From assembly GCA_900088475.1 (NCBI GenBank), contig FLMG01003749.1, forward strand, positions 1 to 22,048: 22,048 nucleotides of DNA. The letters are read 5' to 3'. The notes under the pieces were generated by a model, which did not search any database, was not told where the DNA came from, and worked only from the letters and a program-made list of their open reading frames with translations. Shown here piece by piece: positions 9,901 through 19,279 of the stretch. The stretch is from Hyphochytrium catenoides (Eukaryota > Sar > Hyphochytriomycetes > Hyphochytriales > Hyphochytriaceae). A program made the translations under genes and the position numbers. Position 1 is the first letter of the stretch. Each line of letters starts with the position of its first letter.

Positions 9901-11373
9901 TGATGCCTGCACTTTGCATCCCTAAACGTTCATCGCTTTCTCTTTCCAACATATAGGCTTCACTTCTCTCTTATTTGCAATCTCTTCTGTTGCACTACGT
10001 GAAAGAGAACACTCCACTCACCCGATCTGCAGAGTATTGCCGTCCGCCTTGCCGAGCGAGATGTCATCTCTGTAGACTTTATTCCCCGGCATCTGTGGCT
10101 CTCCCCACACACCCACGTGAGCCTTTGTGAGTGCGAGATACCTACGCCAAGGTTAAGGCACTCAGGAGAGAAGGCACGAAAATCAAGAACAGAATAAAGA
10201 AGATGCCGCAAGAGAGCTGACACAATAGGAGCAGGAAAGGATATCTTAAGGATGGTCGGTGCCGCCAACCCGAGGAAGAGAGAACTAGCTAGCAAAGAGC
10301 GGCAAACTCTGGCAGGCCTCCTTCAAGACGGTAGATCGGCAGCTGTCAATCAAGAAAACCGGAAGAGGGAGCGGACGAGCTGCGAGAAAGGGGCATAGGC
10401 AATGAATATAGCGCAAGACAGAGCTGGCGAAAGGGGTGCATTCACCACCTACAACCTTGCAAAGATTGAGGCTTCTTCCTCAGTCTTGAACCTCATTGAC
10501 CAGTTCTTCCCGTCTTTGTCATAGAAGTTTATGTACCCGTTCGGCTGAAGGGTGAAAGTGAACTGCAGGAGGAACCATAGTGATAAGCAATCTGAGATAT
10601 TAACAGTGGGCAGGGGAAGAAAGCAATCGGGATAAGAACTAGAACAACTCGAAATAGATGGTAATGAAAGCAAAGAGCAGACAGTCAAGCGAGAAAGGAC
10701 CAGCAGATTCACAGTTAGGCAAGCGACCGCTAAGGAGATCAAGGACGTCACCACTCAGCGCGGATCAGGACGCTCACCTGCCACGGAATGGGGACGGTAA
10801 GCACAGGAGTCCGTTGGATGTCATAGCAGAAGAGCTGGTAGGTAGTTGCTTGACCTAAAAGAAGAGTGAGGCTCAGAATTCGGGAAGACGGAACGCAAAG
10901 GCTGGCTGGGATCAGAGCTCAGGGACTGACTGATATTCACCGCAGAACATCGGCCAACCTGGGCAGGGCAGCGCAAGTCAGAGGATAAGTAGCGGAGTAC
11001 GTCGATAAGGAATACAAAGATCAGAACAAGGAAGTCTAATGTCAAACAGAGAGTCAATGCCAATGTTACCCATGATCACCACCCCGCACGCTTGGTCTTT
11101 GGCTGTGACGAACGTATTTTGAGTCGTATCGAATCTATAAAGGTACACTGAGGCGCTATGTACGATGACTGCCGCTGGGGCCCCTCCTGACGCTGGCGAG
11201 GTGGCTGTCCTTGCCGCAGGGTCAGCTACTGCCGCCATGTTGGGGGCGGACCTGCGTCCTGGCTCCTTGGGAGCTTTGTAGACCAGTGGGTCGTTGCCCG
11301 CTTCTGCCCCTGCTCCCACAGGAGCGTTAGTGAAGATAGTGCTTAGATTCGCACGCGCCGTTTGCTCGCTCAT
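3824..11373 (-). CDS. FKBP15: FKBP15/WAFL-like protein: WH1-like domain, degenerate FKBP domain, long coiled coil (22 exons)
   Basis: Homologue of FKBP15 (WAFL), an early-endosome protein that in animals links vesicles to actin regulators. Exons in transcript order: 11373-11070, 10854-10778, 10562-10453, 10141-10022, 9835-9730, 9345-about 9207, 9098-8965, 8662-8534, 8505-8424, 8329-8289, 8112-7884, 7689-7631, 7473-7408, 7155-6951, 6717-6623, 6472-6381, 6114-6009, 5807-5685, 5485-5353, 5180-4793, 4505-4403, 3988-3824 (TGA). They sum to about 1,002 codons; human FKBP15 has roughly 1,200. Phases agree at every junction. Layout: WH1-like to about residue 180 (GYINFYDKDGKNWSMRF matches human NYSTFYDDQRQNWSIMF), FKBP about 185-310, RMAK motif about 340, Q/P-rich 440-510, coiled coil 515-945, conserved C-terminal block. 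The start MSEQTARANLSTIF aligns with the human N-terminus. The exon 6/7 junction lacks a good GT donor; the 7408 and 8329 boundaries are phase-guided choices. Identity is secure; exact splice sites are inferred. Confidence 0.9.
4403..8112 (-). other. Q/P-rich linker and long coiled coil of the FKBP15 homologue (exons 11-21)
   Basis: Exon 11 opens with a charged helix (EERKALEEMRQKM...) running into QREQQQQQSSPSPAQQQPG and a Pro/Tyr/Gln-rich tail. Exons 13-21 are almost pure heptad-forming sequence, such as SLLMKSIERLVFDNDRLSRE, LERRLHEYMERTQNQQLEI, and a Glu/Lys/Arg-rich exon 20 of 388 bp. That exon ends in a proline-rich break (GPTPPLETPSKPPLSPRSP) before a last helix, LKSQVEHLEEEVEHWKKEA. 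This matches the human layout of one long coiled coil after the FKBP domain. The proline-rich break could be an SH3 ligand, which is inference. Confidence 0.8.
9094..10141 (-). other. FKBP-type domain with missing active-site residues
   Basis: Exons 4-7 encode the FKBP fold: NTLQIGDTAGVYFQAWQVTG, then VRKVKIGEGHEPVIGLEEG, then IVGMAKGSKRIVLIPPSLS, and the closing strand HARVLVEVEVAKA. Spacing of the G.G.EPVIG.EEG..GM..G..R...IPP core is typical of FKBPs. The residues that make the FK506/proline pocket in FKBP12 do not line up: Tyr26 is replaced (Gln in my alignment), the Phe36-Asp37 pair is absent, and Trp59 of RGWEEG is Leu in IGLEEG. I infer a scaffold rather than an active isomerase. Confidence 0.72.
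10453..11070 (-). other. WH1/EVH1-like region of the FKBP15 homologue (exons 1-3)
   Basis: Exon 1 encodes a disordered, Ala/Pro-rich start followed by VYLYRFDTTQNTFVTAKDQ and GVVIMG. Exon 2 continues GQATTYQLFCYDIQRTPVL, and exon 3 reads FTFTLQPNGYINFYDKDGKN. The order matches the human FKBP15 WH1-like fold (VHAYRYTNGQYVKQGKFGAA, then ILLYISQQQPVTVARI, then the FYD..NWS strand pair). In the human protein this region contacts WIP/N-WASP-type actin regulators; the same role here is inference. Exon 3 has two in-phase donors 3 bp apart (10455 and 10452); the second (GTAGGT) is preferred because it keeps the human spacing. Confidence 0.75.
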
Positions 11374-12269
11374 AGGGCCAAGCAGCGTCGTATCCACTTT
11401 CAGTTCCCAGAGTCAGGATAAACCAGGCATTGAGAGACTCGGAGCAACGAGCGATCTCTATCTGGGGCTGCACTTATATAACTATCGATGAGGGGCAGAC
11501 AGAAGCGGACCAGACTTCAACCTCCTAGAGCTTGCAAATCTTCAGAAAGCAAGAAAAGCACTTGATTATTGCAGTTCACAATCTGCAGATTGTGATCTCC
11601 CACGGCTGGCGAATATTTAAGGCTACACCATTGTGTACATATAAGAGTGATCGCTAACCCTGTGTTTCTCTTTAGCGAGAGCGACAATATCAAGAGCTTG
11701 GGTCCAGTGCAGCCTTCTGATTCTCCCACGACGACCGCGTTATCGGCAGTTCGGTCGGTTACCTGCCATCCTCAGCCTTGCTGAAGAAGACGAAGAAAAG
11801 TCTACAAAGAAAGAAAATCTCTCTCTCCCAGATCTCTTCAACAGTCTGAAGGAAGCTCTCCCGTGACCCTGGAGCCCTGAAGCTTCAGAAGCTTGGCAGC
11901 TTGGCTCCGCGGCAGAGCCGCTCGACGGTGCCCCGCGTGGAGTTGTCGCTGGCAGTGACCGAAGGGCGTGCCTATGGCTCGTAGTACTGAAGCCGTCCCA
12001 AGGACCGGATAACGACGGCTGTTGTGACCCCAAGAGTCAAACTCCATAGTGTTGCCGCTCTATGTACCTCTTCCTCTATATCCTTGACGTCCATGCTACG
12101 CTACACTTCAGGGTGGCTAGTCAGGCATTGATTTTATAAGCAGCACTTATCGCCTACTCATGGCGGCATTCCTAGTACTTTCCCATCCGGTCCCTTCCGT
12201 CGACCCTTCTTGGATTGCCGCTATTTAGCTTTACTCTCTAGACCATAGAGGGCGAGGGGTCTCGAGAAC
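11374..12269. promoter_or_regulatory. Divergent promoter region between FKBP15 and TRPML
   Basis: About 0.9 kb separates the two start codons of head-to-head genes, so both promoters and 5' UTRs must lie here unless an upstream non-coding exon exists. No TATA box is convincing. Notable sequence: a 20-bp perfect palindrome at 11576-11595, a 12-bp palindrome CTGAAGCTTCAG at 11877-11888, and a GC-richer block at about 11840-12010. Short open frames here show no family resemblance. Confidence 0.6.
11576..11595. promoter_or_regulatory. 20-bp perfect palindrome in the divergent promoter
   Basis: TCACAATCTGCAGATTGTGA equals its own reverse complement over all 20 bases. It lies about 200 bp upstream of the FKBP15 start codon and about 675 bp upstream of the TRPML start codon. 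A binding site for a dimeric factor is inference. Confidence 0.6.
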
Positions 12270-15200
12270 ATGGCAGACAGTAGGAGCGGCGCTCTAGCCG
12301 GAGGGTACACTTCACTGAAAGATGAGGTGGAAGAGGAGCTCCTGAAACAGGAGGAGAGGCGGTTAGGGGTACATGCAAACGAAGAGGCCACAGCGGAGAA
12401 TGTGAGCGGAGATGGGAAGGAGAGACGCCCTTCGATGACCTTCCATGAGAAGCTGCTACTCTCTCCCTGGGAGAAGTGGCTGAAGTACCAGAGATTTCCT
12501 TGGAAGTTCGTCCTGCACATTCTCCTGATAATTCTTACCTGCGGCCAGATTATGGTCTCCACCTCTCTCTCCTCGTACCTTAGAGCAGCAGACAGGAACT
12601 GGTAGGCCAACAGTTCTTCGTTCGCTCTCCTTCTGCACTGCTTCACAGTACTAAGTGCGGCCACCTTCTCCTTCTTTCTGCACTTCTCTTGGTCGAGAGG
12701 TCTTTCCTTATCTTCTCCGGCCCTTGCCTTTTCCTCAGTATCGAATTCTCGATGCGTTTCTGCGTCTTATCTCGCGATCTCGCTCTGTTTCGAACGCTCT
12801 CGCCTTCTTGGCCTGTGGTTTCAAGTACGCTATGCTTTTATAGATATGGGGGCGACGTAGGCTGACTAGTTGGCTTTTAGGTCATTCTTCTTCTTGGGCG
12901 GAGACGGATCTATTCCAGGGTAAGGCGCACGCAGTATGCTTACATATCTCTCGTTTCCTCCTATCGCCTCTAAGTCTCCTCTACCACTAAGAATCGAACC
13001 TGGGCAATATTCTCAAGGCCGGTTGCCTTGTTGGAAAGTTGTCGTGGGCCCTGCACTCGCTTAAGCTTCGCTAAGAACTGTTCGAAGCTCGTTGTCCCTA
13101 AAACTTGTTCTTCGTGCTGGTGCTCGATTTCCTTCCAGGCGTTCGGTGCGTTATCTGTACACAGTGAATGAGAGCAGGAGCGCCATTCAGTCCTTGGTGG
13201 AGAACTACTACTCCATCAATGAGACAGCCATCGCGGGCTATGAGCACAGAGAAGACAAGAGCACCAAGGAGATGGTAAGATGGTAAAGTGAGAGATTATT
13301 GTCTCGAAGAGAGTGTAGTGCAATTGACCGGAAAGCGGGGGCGGTGGGGTTTCGGGAACCAGCACATCTTTCGCTTTTGTCCTCTGCCTAGAGGTTTGCC
13401 ATCCACTCTTCCGGCTTTTGTTATAGCCTTGACACAATGGCTCGCGTGGGCTTTCAATCTTCGTTAAACATGTGTCTCTGCTTTCTCTAACGGTTGGTAC
13501 TGCTTTCCACAGTCATTTTCATGCGGATCTGACGTCCTGTTTCTCGTTCTAACAGCCAATGCCTGTCGCATTGACAGTATGGCATTCTAAAGAAGGGTCA
13601 AAGGAAGTAGTCTCAAGCACATACAAGCTTCGACAGGTGCAAACCTCACTGGGTGAAGGAGCCATTACTTATTCACCTTCTCACTCTAGGCCTTCCATGC
13701 AACCCTCCATCTTCCGCTTTGGTCTTCATGTCTCCCGTGAATGGTGCAAAGGACCCTAATCTATTAAAGGATTCTGTCGCCTTTTGCTCCTGATATGATC
13801 TGGGTGAAGTCTCTGTCATCCATGTGCTCTGCTGCCCCACTTCGAGCCCATCCTGCCGTTGCCTAAGTTTATCTAATCTGCCGACCGCCGCTATTGGTAC
13901 TCTGTTTGCAGAACAACCTGGGACCGTTCGCCTTCGACAGGAGTCCCGAGGAGATACTCAAGTTTCTCAGGCCAGCGCGAAGAATGACTGCTGCTGTAGC
14001 ACTCAGAGACCGACGAAGGGGCCGTAAGCTTTGCTTGGACTGGCTGTTGACTATTGCCTTTGATCTGGGTAGCAAAGGGCAGATAGGGTACGTCCATGTC
14101 TGCTATTTCTCCCTTCAATCTCTATTGTACGTGATTATATACCTACTGCCATCTTCTCTGTATCTCATCTATCTCAGTTACGGATCACTCTCTTGGATTA
14201 GTCCATTTGTCCTCGTCTTATCACTCCTCGCACTAAAGTACCTCACTTGCTCTGGCATGTGGCAGGATGTACCTAGAGAGCTCTGAAATCAGCCGGTGTC
14301 CCGGATCTGGCTCTGTCAGAGACGATCTCTCCTCTAAACTTCTCTTGAATCTTCTCACCCTGGCTGTTGGCGGTATATACGGGGTAAGAGGTAGAAGAAA
14401 AGAAGCGAGCACGAGACAATAAGGCAGAGAGGATAACAGGCGAATGTTGAGACTGAAAGGGCATGAACGGGCTGCCCTCTGTTGATGTATTGGCTAGAGT
14501 TCAGTGCAGAAACGTATATGGATATGGATTAAAAGGGCTGGGGTAGCTCGATTGCGTGACACGGTTCGCCTAGCAGCTGCACTAAGCGCCATACTTTTCT
14601 TCCGGCAGGCTCTAGTTCTGATGTCTCTATTGCGCTCGTTCACCCTGTAAGACATGCTGCTTACCCTCTGGGCTCCTTATTACTTATTAGAGCACTAATA
14701 CGTTCCAGTGTTCGGCTACTCTTTCACTTACGTGGGACTACTCTTTTCTTCTTTCATCGCATCGTCCTGTCATAGTTCTCTGTTCTTCAGTCTCAAACTT
14801 CCTTCCTTGTCTCTTGCCATCCAAAAGAGAACAAGGTCTTCGAATTATTTGATCTTTTTGCCTCTCTACCTCTGCTTGGTCCGTTTGCCTCATCAGTTCA
14901 GTTTACCTCGTTTTCTTTAGCTATGTTCAAGTGAGAACCCGTCACCTTGAGGACGAGAGAAGGGGGATCGTAGGAGAAGGAGAGAGAGGAGTGAATCGAA
15001 TCAGATGGAGAGACCTTCCACTCAGAGTGAAGCTGAAGTTCTTCAGCGGCTGGTAAGAATAGCTCCTTCCAGTCTGCCAATTCCATTTTACGTTTTACAA
15101 GCGGCTCAACGGAAGCCAAAGGTGGCTCGCGGCATGACCTTCTTCATTATCCCTGCTTTTTTTTACTAACACTAAGAGCCACCCATGCAGGTCAATGCTG

Positions 15201-16970
15201 AGCATCCTAGCCACTATTCTCCTTATGATCTCCTCGGTGGCTATGTTGCATAGCTATTGGGTCGACTGGGTCATCCCAGACTCCCATCGCTTGATGGTCG
15301 GGCTGGTAGGAGAAACACGCTGTCACCTTCTCTAGTCGCACTAACAGTCGCCTTTCCTGCATGAATTCCGTCATCTAAGCAAAGTCTCACTCCCTTCTTG
15401 TCTAGGGCTGTGCTTTGCTCTGTGTGGGTCTGGTGGGCTACATGGAGCATAACCTCTCCTTCTATTCTGTGGTCATCACGCTACGATTGGGCCTACCCAG
15501 GGTCCTACAATTTTTGGTAAGACGTACAGTTCCAAACAGCTAATCCTTTCTCAAAGAACTATGTTCTGGCGTTTGCGGCGGCCTTAATCCCCTATAGTTT
15601 CCTATGCCTTCAAACGCACGTACTCTATATCGCTCTCTTCCTACCGGGACCTGGAGCCAAGTTTAACTCATAGCCCTGTTTTGCCACCTTATCTCTTGGC
15701 AGGAATTCTCCTTTCCTCTCTCCAGCCCTGATACTCTTGACCTAGCCGGTGTTCTGTGTATTATCACTCCGCCAGGTCCTTCTTATAAAGGGACATACAG
15801 CTCTCTCTAGCCTTTCCTAAGCTGCATTCACGATGGGATTGCTTTGTGCTCTCACACTGAGTCCTTCCGCGCTTGTCCTTCCGCCAGGTTGGAGTGACTC
15901 CACTCTTCTTGGGCTACTCTCTCTTTGGTGTTGCTTACTTCGGCGATGGCAGCGAGCGCTTCCGTAGTGTGAAGGTAGGCCGCGGGATCTGGGGTCCCCG
16001 ATCCCTCCATCTGCTAGCTGATAGTCCCTTCATCCGCTATCCCGAATGGCAGTCGCTCTCCTCTCACTCCCTTTAAAACGCCACGGCGCTGGTCACTTCC
16101 ACGTTGTGCTCTATCTTTCTTGCTAGGATGCAATGATCTTCCTCTTCGCGGTGCTTAATGGAGATTCTATCCGCGACTCCTTTGACGAGCTGACGCCTCT
16201 CAGTCCGGTGGTGGCGCAGGTGAGATTTGACTCCAGAGGTGCACAAGTTAGTGGTGTAGGAGCCACTCTCTCCGTTCCAGCCTCTCCTCTCATCGCCTCG
16301 CTGAATTGTCCCTTCTTCACAGCCGAACAGAGGTCTATCCCTCTATTTGATCTTTCCCTACTTCTCGTAACGTCCAGACACCACGAGTATCTCCGTTTTT
16401 GCGAGTCATTAGTTCTTCAGCAATGATTACCAGTAGGCCCCACTCTGTCTCTTTGTTCTTTTTTTGGCCAAGACTACATCTCCTCAGAGAATCTGACCAT
16501 TTTATATATCTTTCCTTGGCCCTTACCCCCTCAATCTCTCTCCTTCATCCGTGTTCTCTCTCTAGATCTACCTCTACTCCTTCATCAGTTTGTTCATGTA
16601 CATCGTGCTAAACATGTTCATCGCCATTATGGAGGAGGCTTTCTTCGCCTCAAGAGCGTACAAGCGCACCCTGGAGAGGTTTGGAGATGAAGAAAAGCGG
16701 CCGCAGGTAAAGGACTGCGTCACTAGAAAGCACGTTTGTTTCTGGCTGCTAGTCCTGGGAAGGGAATCCTCCTTTTTGCCTTACTTCTCATCATTTACAT
16801 TTCATTTCTATCTCTTGCTTCTCTTTGTGCACGTACGTACCACCTTAATGGATGGTGCCCAGACCCCTTCCCAAAGCAGAGAAGGCTCTTCGGAGAGTCA
16901 TGAAAATAACGCCAACCCAGGAGACCTTTTCCGGCAGCTGTTGCAGAAGCTTAGCAAGCCAACCCACTGA
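12270..16970 (+). CDS. MCOLN: Mucolipin-type TRP channel (TRPML), 13 exons, complete
   Basis: Endolysosomal cation channel of the mucolipin family. Exons: 12270-12601, 13139-13274, 13556-13636, 13912-14087, 14266-14383, 14609-14646, 14921-15052, 15191-15305, 15406-15516, 15888-15974, 16127-16219, 16566-16706, 16863-16970 (TGA). They total 1,668 bp, exactly 556 codons, all GT-AG and phase-consistent; mammalian TRPMLs are about 550-580 residues. Visible: basic cytosolic N-terminus with LSPWEKWLKYQRFPWKF matching the TRPML MSPC.KF....KPWKL motif; TM1 about 79-98; luminal domain 111-262 with two N-glycosylation sequons (NES, NET) and a Cys pair flanking LDWLLTIAFDLGSKGQIG; TM2 about 263-290; WRDLPLRVKLKFFSGW before TM3; TM4 and TLRLGLPRVLQF linker; TM5; pore FLFAVLNGDS; TM6 YIVLNMFIAIMEEAFF. 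Exon 3 is the least conserved piece. Confidence 0.95.
16127..16219 (+). other. Pore helix and selectivity filter of the TRPML channel
   Basis: Exon 11 encodes DAMIFLFAVLNGDSIRDSF. It aligns with the TRPML pore (SLINGDDMFVTF in animals), and NGDS occupies 16157-16168. In mammalian TRPML the filter has two adjacent aspartates; here the second is serine. The exon lies between TM5 (exon 10, PLFLGYSLFGVAYFG) and TM6 (exon 12), exactly as the fold requires. Confidence 0.9.
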
Positions 16971-17438
16971 GCCGGCCAGCCCATGATTGTTGCTGCGTAT
17001 GTATGAGCCTCAGCCCTGGCTGCAAAGGCCTCTAGTGATTAGACTTTTGGTTGCATTGAGGTGACGAGACTCATTATTAGGGTCGACTGACGAAACTGCA
17101 GCTGCTCAGTGCAAAGTCTTCCTCCTCCTCCTCAAGTGCGATCAGAAACCAAGTGGTGGTCTATTACACGTCAAGTCTCAGCATATGTATAAGCGTGCTC
17201 TGCTCTCTCTCTCTCCCCATCCCTCTGACGTCTGTAAACTTTAGCTGGCCTCTCGTTACCGGAGAATACATTATACCTAGTAAAGCAGCAGCCTTTCCAT
17301 GCTTAGAAGTCGCCCTTGGCAGCTATATCCACTTCTGTCTCTATCCCACAGTCTGTCCTCATGTCCTCATGCTGTGAGCTTACACTTAGTTCCTTCGTGC
17401 GAGCCCCGCTAAGTTCGGAGGTCAAGGTCTTGTTCGGC

Positions 17439-17444
17439 AATAAA
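17439..17444 (+). terminator. Possible TRPML polyadenylation signal
   Basis: AATAAA is 469 bp after the TRPML stop codon; a second AATAAA is at 17507-17512. No closer copy was seen. Whether this organism uses the animal-type hexamer is unknown. Confidence 0.3.
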
Positions 17445-17622
17445 TGCTCGATCTCATCAAGCTCAGAATATCAATCCAGAGTCTCTGTTCATAATCTGTT
17501 ACTAAAAATAAACCTCTGACCGAAAAATAGAGTCGCTAACGGTCGGTAACTTTGCCTTGCCGTACAATGCCCCAGAGCGGGAACACAGGTCTTACATCTG
17601 TATCACAGCCAGGTGAAAGACT

Positions 17623-17684
17623 AGCCGCTAACGTCTTTACAGTTGCGTTTTACTCCGTTATCGTATATATGAACGTTAGCGGCT
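17623..17684. repeat. 12-bp-stem hairpin
   Basis: AGCCGCTAACGT (17623-17634) and ACGTTAGCGGCT (17673-17684) are perfect inverted copies around a 38-nt loop. A related GTCGCTAACGGTCGGT occurs at about 17533. The hairpin lies downstream of the possible polyadenylation signals. Confidence 0.7.
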
Positions 17685-17779
17685 CTATGTGGTACTTGTG
17701 TTTGATGGGGTTGGTTGGTTGGCAGCTCCCAGTCCTGCATTTATGTTAGTGGTAGACGCGCTCTGCTTTGGGGTCTGCT

Positions 17780-17856
17780 GATCAAAAGAATTCTCTCTCT
17801 CTCTTTCTCTCTTCCCTCTCCCTTGCTTGGCACTTCTCTTTCTACCCCACTCCTGT

Positions 17857-17890
<34 letters not shown>

Positions 17891-18775
17891 TCTCCTACAT
17901 TGTTTCACTTCCTCTGCCGCTTGTCTCCATCTCTGGATGGACGTACAACTGGATCATCAGTCCTATAACGGACAAAGCAATTGCGCGGGCACTTCCCCAT
18001 TCCATGCTCTCAGCATCTCAACAAGGATCCTACTAATCAGTCTCTCTCTCTCTGTCTCTCTCTTTCGGTCTCTCTTCCATATTTCTCCCTCCTCCTCCCT
18101 CTTTCCAGCTCCAATCGCCATCCTGTCATTCATTGACTCTTACCTTCTTTCTTGGTCTACCAGCTCCTTCCCCGTGAGATCACATCTTTCCCTTAAGCAG
18201 ATAAGCCAGCGTCTTTGTCTCCTTGTCTATTCTCTCTCTGCTATCTTTTCCTGCTCCTGACGATTGGATCTGGGCACGATGTCGGACGCACGGAGAGAGG
18301 AGATGCGCAAGTTCTGTCAGAACCTGCAAGGGTCGAATTCCTGTTAAGTCCTTGGAGGCTTTGAGCCCTCTCTCTTTCTACTCTCTCTCTCCCCTCTCCC
18401 TCTATGCTCTCTCTCTCCTTTCTCTCTCTCTCTCTATGGAGCTTTGAGCTCTCTCTCTTTTCTCTCTCTCTCTCTCTCTGTCGTGAAGTTTATGGAGCTT
18501 TGAAGTCACTCTGTCTCTTTCTTCCTCCTCTCTCACTTGCGTCTATGTTTCTGACTCTGCGTGTCGTCTTTCTCTGTGTTCTCGCTCTAATGATATTCCT
18601 TTCTCTCCAGGTCCTCTCTATGTTTCTTCCCGACTTCAACCTTAACGGTCCCACGAAGGGCGATAATCTGGCTCTCTCTCTGTGCGCTTCCTCCCGACTC
18701 TCCTCTCTCTCTTATCCGAACCCTTCTCTCTCTCTCTCCCCCGCCCTAACCTTTCCTCTCTCTCTCTCTCTGCAG
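17780..18775 (+). repeat. CT-microsatellite field upstream of and within NOPCHAP1 intron 1
   Basis: Repeated (CT)n and (TCTTT)-type tracts occur at about 17788-17830, 17856-17895, 18042-18078, 18360-18480 and 18680-18775. All are pyrimidine on the plus (sense) strand. The last tract runs directly into the intron 1 acceptor CAG at 18773-18775 and forms its polypyrimidine tract. Confidence 0.9.
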
Positions 18776-19279
18776 TGCTGAATCGCTTGCAGGACTTCAT
18801 GCCAAAGTTAGCAGAGGCCAATCGACAGCTAGAAGAGGCAATGAAAGAAGGAAAAGTAGAAGATTTTCGGATAGACATGGTAGAGAGAGAGGAGAGAGAG
18901 GAAGAACCATCAATTCTCTTCAAAGAGAAGATGGAAGTTGTAGACCAAGAAGAGGAGGAAGAAGGAGAAGAAGAAGGGAAAGGAAGAATGATTGAGATGG
19001 TAAGTGTCTCTCCTAAAGTTTGGTTAAGAGCTTATCCATTCCCCTTTCCCTTTGTCTCCCTGATGCCTTATAATCATCTCTCTCTCTTTCTCTCTCTCTC
19101 TCACACTCTCTCTCTTGTTTTCCTCTATGTAGAACTTGATGTTGGGAGAATATAGCGAGGAGGATGAGGGCGGGCAAAGCGCGGAGGAGGAGGAAGAGAT
19201 GGAAGAGCTGAAGCTGCCTACAGCGTCACGCCAGCCAGCCAGAAGAGTGAAGAAAGGGCCGCTCATTCAGGAGCTTTGA
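18279..19279 (+). CDS. NOPCHAP1: NOPCHAP1-like box C/D snoRNP assembly chaperone, 3 exons
   Basis: Proposed exons: 18279-18342, 18776-18999, 19133-19279 (TGA), about 144 residues. The core LNRLQDFMPKLAEANRQLE aligns with human NOPCHAP1 (C12orf45) LLD.VQTFLPQMA.ANEKL. It is followed by a VEDFRIDM segment (human RFNIENI), an acidic Glu-rich stretch and a basic tail containing LKLPTASRQPARRVKKGP (human IKLP...GGKGK). NOPCHAP1 bridges NOP58 and RUVBL1/2 during snoRNP assembly. The start ATG is preceded by an in-frame TGA at 18258-18260. Exon 1 joins in phase through a GTTAAG donor and completes the conserved leucine pair; exon 1 is the least certain part. Intron 1 is nearly all CT repeats. The acidic stretch is partly encoded by GA-repeat DNA. 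The gene converges on METTL9. Confidence 0.82.

Larger units (their letters stand above)
16971..18278. other. Intergenic region between TRPML and NOPCHAP1
   Basis: The first 0.6 kb is ordinary sequence holding the likely TRPML 3' end. From about 17.78 kb the plus strand becomes a CT-repeat field broken by short unique islands (such as 17905-18035). Some islands have open frames, but none matches a known protein. The NOPCHAP1 promoter should lie in the last few hundred bases. Confidence 0.6.

Noticed and set aside
12985-13045. tRNA-like B box on the minus strand in TRPML intron 1 (GGTTCGATTCT)
   Set aside because: Ten of eleven consensus bases match, but I found no A box, no stem pairing and no similarity to the other two tRNA-like elements beyond the box.
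13556-13759. Plus-strand frame PMPVALTVWHSKEG as an independent short gene
   Set aside because: It begins right after a CTAACAG acceptor in the phase required by TRPML exon 2 and has a phase-0 donor at 13637, so it is TRPML exon 3.
14709-14920. Frame reading FGYSFTYVGLLFSSF as a transmembrane exon of TRPML
   Set aside because: The splice phase from the exon ending at 14646 does not fit, and the exon at 14921-15052 fits in phase and carries the conserved LPLRVKLKFFSGW. This stretch is the intron.
17827-18036. Open frames rich in Ser-Leu across CT repeats
   Set aside because: (CT)n DNA is open in most frames and translates to SLSLSL; length here says nothing about coding. The same applies to the Ser-Leu frames throughout 19.9-22.0 kb.
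18611-18700. Possible extra NOPCHAP1 exon reading VLSMFLPDFNLNGPTKGDNL
   Set aside because: It follows a plausible CTCCAG acceptor but has no good donor, and its phase does not fit exon 1. Joining exon 1 directly to 18776 keeps the frame and restores the conserved leucine pair.
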